From Aureimonas mangrovi (GTDB lineage: Bacteria; Pseudomonadota; Alphaproteobacteria; Rhizobiales; Rhizobiaceae), in the NCBI RefSeq assembly GCF_014058705.1, contig NZ_CP059692.1, positions 2,919,001-2,983,000 on the forward strand: 64,000 nucleotides of DNA. The letters are read 5' to 3'. Position numbers and translations under genes: made by a program. This document shows, one piece after another, positions 61,469 to 64,000 of the stretch. The notes beneath the pieces were generated by a model. It saw only the letters and a list, made by a program, of their open reading frames with translations. It ran no database searches and was not told the DNA's origin. How positions within the stretch are numbered: the first letter of the stretch is position 1; each line of letters starts with the position of its first letter.

Positions 61469-62398
61469 ATGGCGTGGGATTTGGTATTGATAGCGGCGGG
61501 TCTCGTCTTCCTGTTCCTCGGCGGCGAGGCCCTCGTGAGGGGCAGCGTGTCTCTCGCGGCGCGATTCGGCCTTTCCGCCCTTCTCGTCAGCCTTGTGATC
61601 GTCGGCTTCGGCACCAGCGCACCGGAACTTCTCGTCTCGGTGCAGGCCGCGCTCGCCGGCTCGCCCGACATCGCGCTCGGCAATGTCCTCGGCTCCAACA
61701 CCGCCAATATCCTCCTGATCGGAGGAACCGCCGCAGTGATCGCCCCGCTGGCTCTGGCCGGCGCGCATGTGAAGCGAGACGCGATCATGATGGTCGCCGC
61801 CTCTCTGGCCATCGTCGCGATCCTTTGGACGGGTACCGTCTCGCGCCTCTTGGCCCTCGCGATGGTGTCGGCGCTGATCGCCTATCTCGTCTTCGCCTAT
61901 GTAAGCGAGCAACGCGACGAGGAGACGTCCGCCGCCCCGCCGCAGGCGAACCTCGGCCTCGCGATGTCGCTCTTGGCGGCGTTTGGGGGTATCGCAGCTC
62001 TCGTCTTCGGCGCCTCGCTGATGGTCGACGGAGCCACCGCTCTGGCGCGTGGCGTCGGGATCAGCGAGGCGGTCATCGGACTGACGGTGGTGGCTGTCGG
62101 CACCTCGCTGCCCGAACTGGCCGCCACCATCTCGGCGTCGCGCAAAGGTCAGACGGAGGTGGTTGTGGGCAACATCCTCGGCTCGAACGTCTTCAACCTC
62201 CTGGCGATCCTCGGCATCACCGCGCTTATCACCCCGATCCCGGTCGCCGCGCAGTTCGCGAGCTTCGACGCGCCCGTGATGGCCGGCGTCGCAGTCGTCG
62301 CGGCGATCGCGCTCCTCACGCTCAGGCGCATCGGCCGCACCGCCGGCGGAGCGCTCCTCGCCGCCTATGCCGGCTATGTCGCGATACAGGTCGTGTGA
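61469..62398 (+). CDS. Calcium/sodium antiporter family (CaCA, YrbG-like)
   Basis: 309 residues, about ten membrane helices, two inverted alpha-repeats: SFGTSAPELLV-type (GFGTSAPELLVS, ALGNVLGSNTAN) in the first and GTSLPELAATI, VVGNILGSNVFNL in the second. These hold the ion-binding Glu and Asn/Ser. Transports Ca2+ or similar ions in exchange for Na+ or H+. Alone in its transcription unit between trmL and the riboswitch. Confidence 0.92.
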   Translation: MAWDLVLIAAGLVFLFLGGEALVRGSVSLAARFGLSALLVSLVIVGFGTSAPELLVSVQAALAGSPDIALGNVLGSNTANILLIGGTAAVIAPLALAGAHVKRDAIMMVAASLAIVAILWTGTVSRLLALAMVSALIAYLVFAYVSEQRDEETSAAPPQANLGLAMSLLAAFGGIAALVFGASLMVDGATALARGVGISEAVIGLTVVAVGTSLPELAATISASRKGQTEVVVGNILGSNVFNLLAILGITALITPIPVAAQFASFDAPVMAGVAVVAAIALLTLRRIGRTAGGALLAAYAGYVAIQVV

Positions 62399-62451
62399 GA
62401 CGCGGGCGGCGGTTTCACCCGGCGCACGGATGACGTAGTGTCGGCCTTGCG

Positions 62452-62541
62452 ACAGGGGCGCCCCGCGATGCCGGGGCTGAGAGGACGGCGCGAGGCCGTC
62501 CGACCCTCAACAGCTGATCTGGATCATACCAGCGGAGCGAG
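62452..62541 (+). promoter_or_regulatory. TPP (THI-element) riboswitch
   Basis: Contains the two hallmark segments of the thiamine pyrophosphate aptamer: GGGGCTGAGAGG (62474-62485) and GATCTGGATCATACCAGCGG (62516-62535), with the intervening P3 arms GACGGCG/CGAGGCCGTC. Begins about 62452 and ends only seven bases before the ykoF start codon at 62548, so control is probably by hiding the ribosome binding site (GCGGAGCGAGGCGG). Represses when TPP is bound. Confidence 0.93.
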
Positions 62542-62547
62542 GCGGCC

Positions 62548-63153
62548 ATGTATGCAGGCGCACAGATTTCCCTTCACCCGATGAGCGCGGACTTCGTGTC
62601 GGTGATCATGAACGCGCTCGGAGCGCTCGATCCCTATCGCGAACGCATGCGCATCGAGACGGACGACATCTCGACGCATCTTTCGGGCGCGGCCGACGAA
62701 CTTTTTCCCGCCATGCGCGACCTGTTCGCGGCGGCCGCCGCGACGGGCGAGCACGTCGTCCTTTCGGCCACGGTCTCGCGCGGCTGTCCCGGCGGCGCGG
62801 GAGAACCGGAAGGCCCCGAACCGGCCTTCGGCATGATCGAGCCGCTCTCCGCCAATATCGATGCGTGCCTTACAGCCGTCTCGGCCGCCCCCGTGCTCGG
62901 GCAGACCGTCGCCGCGCAGTTTGCCTATTATCCGCTGGGCGAGAATCGCCACATGGACGGAATCGAGGCGTGCATCGCGTTTCTGAGCAGATCCGGCGTG
63001 CTCGACAGGCCGAAGAATTTCGTCACCAAGCTGCGCGGCGACGCCGGGCCTGTCTTCGAGACGCTGGGCCGCTCCTTCCTGTGCTTCGCGCCGGCGCAGG
63101 CGCATGTGGCGATGGACGTGACCGTCTCGGCCAACAGCCCGAGCGCGCGTTGA
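62548..63153 (+). CDS. ykoF: YkoF-family thiamine/HMP-binding protein
   Basis: 201 residues. Contains two tandem copies of the YkoF ferredoxin-like (ACT-like) domain: first AQISLHPMSADFVSVIMNAL, second VAAQFAYYPLGENRHMDGIE. In Bacillus YkoF binds hydroxymethylpyrimidine/thiamine as part of YkoFEDC. No YkoEDC transporter follows here; the next gene on the plus strand is hemF. The TPP riboswitch directly upstream confirms a thiamine role. Confidence 0.88.
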   Translation: MYAGAQISLHPMSADFVSVIMNALGALDPYRERMRIETDDISTHLSGAADELFPAMRDLFAAAAATGEHVVLSATVSRGCPGGAGEPEGPEPAFGMIEPLSANIDACLTAVSAAPVLGQTVAAQFAYYPLGENRHMDGIEACIAFLSRSGVLDRPKNFVTKLRGDAGPVFETLGRSFLCFAPAQAHVAMDVTVSANSPSAR

Positions 63154-63405
63154 TCAGTCCGCGCTCGGCAGGCGGCGCATGGTGAACTCAACCTCGTCGC
63201 CCGGCAGGACGCGCCAGCTCTCCACCTCGGTCCAGTAGGCGGCCTTCGGGTAGCGCTCGAACCATTCGCGCGCCTTCAGCCGCGCTTCGCCGCGCGGCAG
63301 CGTGAAGGTCTCGCGCAGGAAACTGTCCCGCGCGCCGGCACGGTTCTTCCGGGCCCGCAGATGGCGGCGCAGATTCTCAAGCGGTGGAGGCGGCAGGCGG
63401 CTCAT
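63154..63405 (-). CDS. Small conserved-looking protein, unknown
   Basis: 83 residues: basic N-terminus (SRLPPPPLENLRRHLRARKN) then a compact part with LPRGEARLKAREWFERYPKA and YWTEVESWRVLPGDEVEFTM. No signal peptide or membrane segment. Its stop abuts the ykoF stop. It is encoded upstream of and divergent from hemF; I do not recognise the family, but its aromatic/charged pattern reads like a real folded protein. Confidence 0.6.
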   Translation of the reverse strand: MSRLPPPPLENLRRHLRARKNRAGARDSFLRETFTLPRGEARLKAREWFERYPKAAYWTEVESWRVLPGDEVEFTMRRLPSAD

Positions 63406-63572
63406 GGGCGGGCGGGCTCGTTCATCCAGCGGCTCTCGAGCCTTGAAGATAGGCGCGGCACAGCGCTTTGGCGAATCATTCCAAGGTCTTCCGCGATGGT
63501 CACGGACCTGTTACGCGAGAACGGAAAGGCGCCCGAACGGCGACGGCGCCGTTGCCGGAGGAACAGGTGCTG

Positions 63573-64000
63573 ATGGAACGTCCCGAACTGCCGAAGGGCC
63601 TGCCGGAGAACATCTCCGAGAAGAAGGAACTCGCGCGGGTCTGGTTCGAGACGCTGCGCGACAAGATCATCACCGCGTTCGAGGCGCTGGAGGACGAGTT
63701 CGGGGAGGACACCGGCCTTCCCGCCGGGCGTTTCGAGCGCAAGCCCTGGACGCGCGAGGGCGATGGCGGCGGCGGCGTGATGTCGATGATGCACGGCCGC
63801 GTGTTCGAGAAGGTCGGCGTCCACACCTCCACCGTCCACGGCACGCTGTCGGAAGACTTCGCGCAGAACATTCCCGGCGCGGAGGAGGACCGCTCCTTCT
63901 GGGCGTCGGGCATCTCGCTGATCGCCCACATGCGCAATCCGAACGTGCCGGCGGTCCACATGAACACGCGCATGGTCGTGACCACCGGCCAGTGGTTCGG
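63573..64000 (+). CDS. hemF: Oxygen-dependent coproporphyrinogen III oxidase HemF (truncated by window edge)
   Basis: Oxidative decarboxylation of coproporphyrinogen III in heme synthesis, oxygen-dependent. The first 142 residues are visible: [40 protein letters not shown] with [20 protein letters not shown], and [13 protein letters not shown], which are the HemF active-site sequences. GGAGGAAC precedes; GTG 63567 in the same frame has better spacing than ATG 63573. The C-terminal half lies beyond base 64000. Confidence 0.95.
   Translation, partial: MERPELPKGLPENISEKKELARVWFETLRDKIITAFEALEDEFGEDTGLPAGRFERKPWTREGDGGGGVMSMMHGRVFEKVGVHTSTVHGTLSEDFAQNIPGAEEDRSFWASGISLIAHMRNPNVPAVHMNTRMVVTTGQWF

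Overview
The window is 64 kb of high-GC chromosomal DNA from an alphaproteobacterium, almost certainly of the order Hyphomicrobiales (Rhizobiales). The support is gene content and synteny: dnaG next to rpoD, an LpcC-type LPS core mannosyltransferase, thioredoxin reductase followed by an LsrB/VtlR-type LysR regulator and an AbcR-like small RNA, a BA14K-type protein, an extensin-family protein, a 1002-residue UvrB with rhizobial-style extensions, and petABC upstream of trmL. The genus cannot be fixed from the sequence alone. No phage, insertion sequence, CRISPR array, rRNA or tRNA gene was seen.

Layout. 1-2.7 kb: 5' part of rpoD and complete dnaG (minus). 2.8-10.1 kb (plus): CidA/LrgB-type membrane pair, carA, an XRE regulator divergent from a possible 45-codon gene, carB and greA. 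10.1-18.2 kb: Uma2-family protein and lpcC (plus), glycosyltransferase 25, trkH and an ABC exporter (minus), then trxB and lsrB (plus). 18.3-18.4 kb: AbcR-like sRNA. 18.6-21.6 kb: DEAD-box helicase, convergent with an aspartate aminotransferase. 21.8-26.6 kb: envelope genes (repeat-bearing secreted protein, PRC-barrel protein, secreted His/Gly-rich protein, extensin-family protein, LysM protein) plus a hotdog thioesterase. 26.7-29.7 kb: uvrB.

29.8-33.1 kb is the one accessory patch. It holds a LysR regulator divergent from an epoxide hydrolase, a decayed AlkZ/YcaQ-like fragment with an internal stop, and about 0.8 kb without a gene that contains several palindromes, including a RIME-like cluster. 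33.2-41.2 kb: secreted protein, cold-shock protein, BA14K protein behind a perfect CtrA-type site, MBL hydrolase, NAD-dependent epimerase, ilvE, and a MarR/response regulator/histidine kinase operon. 41.3-43.6 kb (minus): csaA, proC, ybjN-like, ubiK. 43.8-52.2 kb (plus): lgt, midA-like methyltransferase, pgeF, a degenerate M24-fold protein, prs, a small lipoprotein, rplY, pth, ychF. 52.5-53.4 kb: two MaoC-like proteins. 53.5-60.8 kb (minus): petABC and a paired ABC exporter. 60.9-64 kb: trmL, a Ca/Na antiporter-family protein, a TPP riboswitch in front of a stand-alone ykoF, a small unknown gene and the 5' part of hemF.

Most of the window is ordinary housekeeping: pyrimidine/arginine precursors (carAB), nucleotides (prs), branched-chain and proline synthesis, translation (rplY, pth, trmL, csaA), respiration (petABC, ubiK), heme, lipoprotein and LPS maturation. 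I found no new multi-gene system. The items most worth follow-up are regulatory or architectural: the AbcR-like RNA, the CtrA site, the divergent XRE/small-ORF promoter with a dyad between -35 and -10, the three FxKxxLDEM repeats in the UvrB tail, the long acidic insert in cytochrome c1, the M24 protein without metal ligands, and the riboswitch-controlled orphan ykoF.
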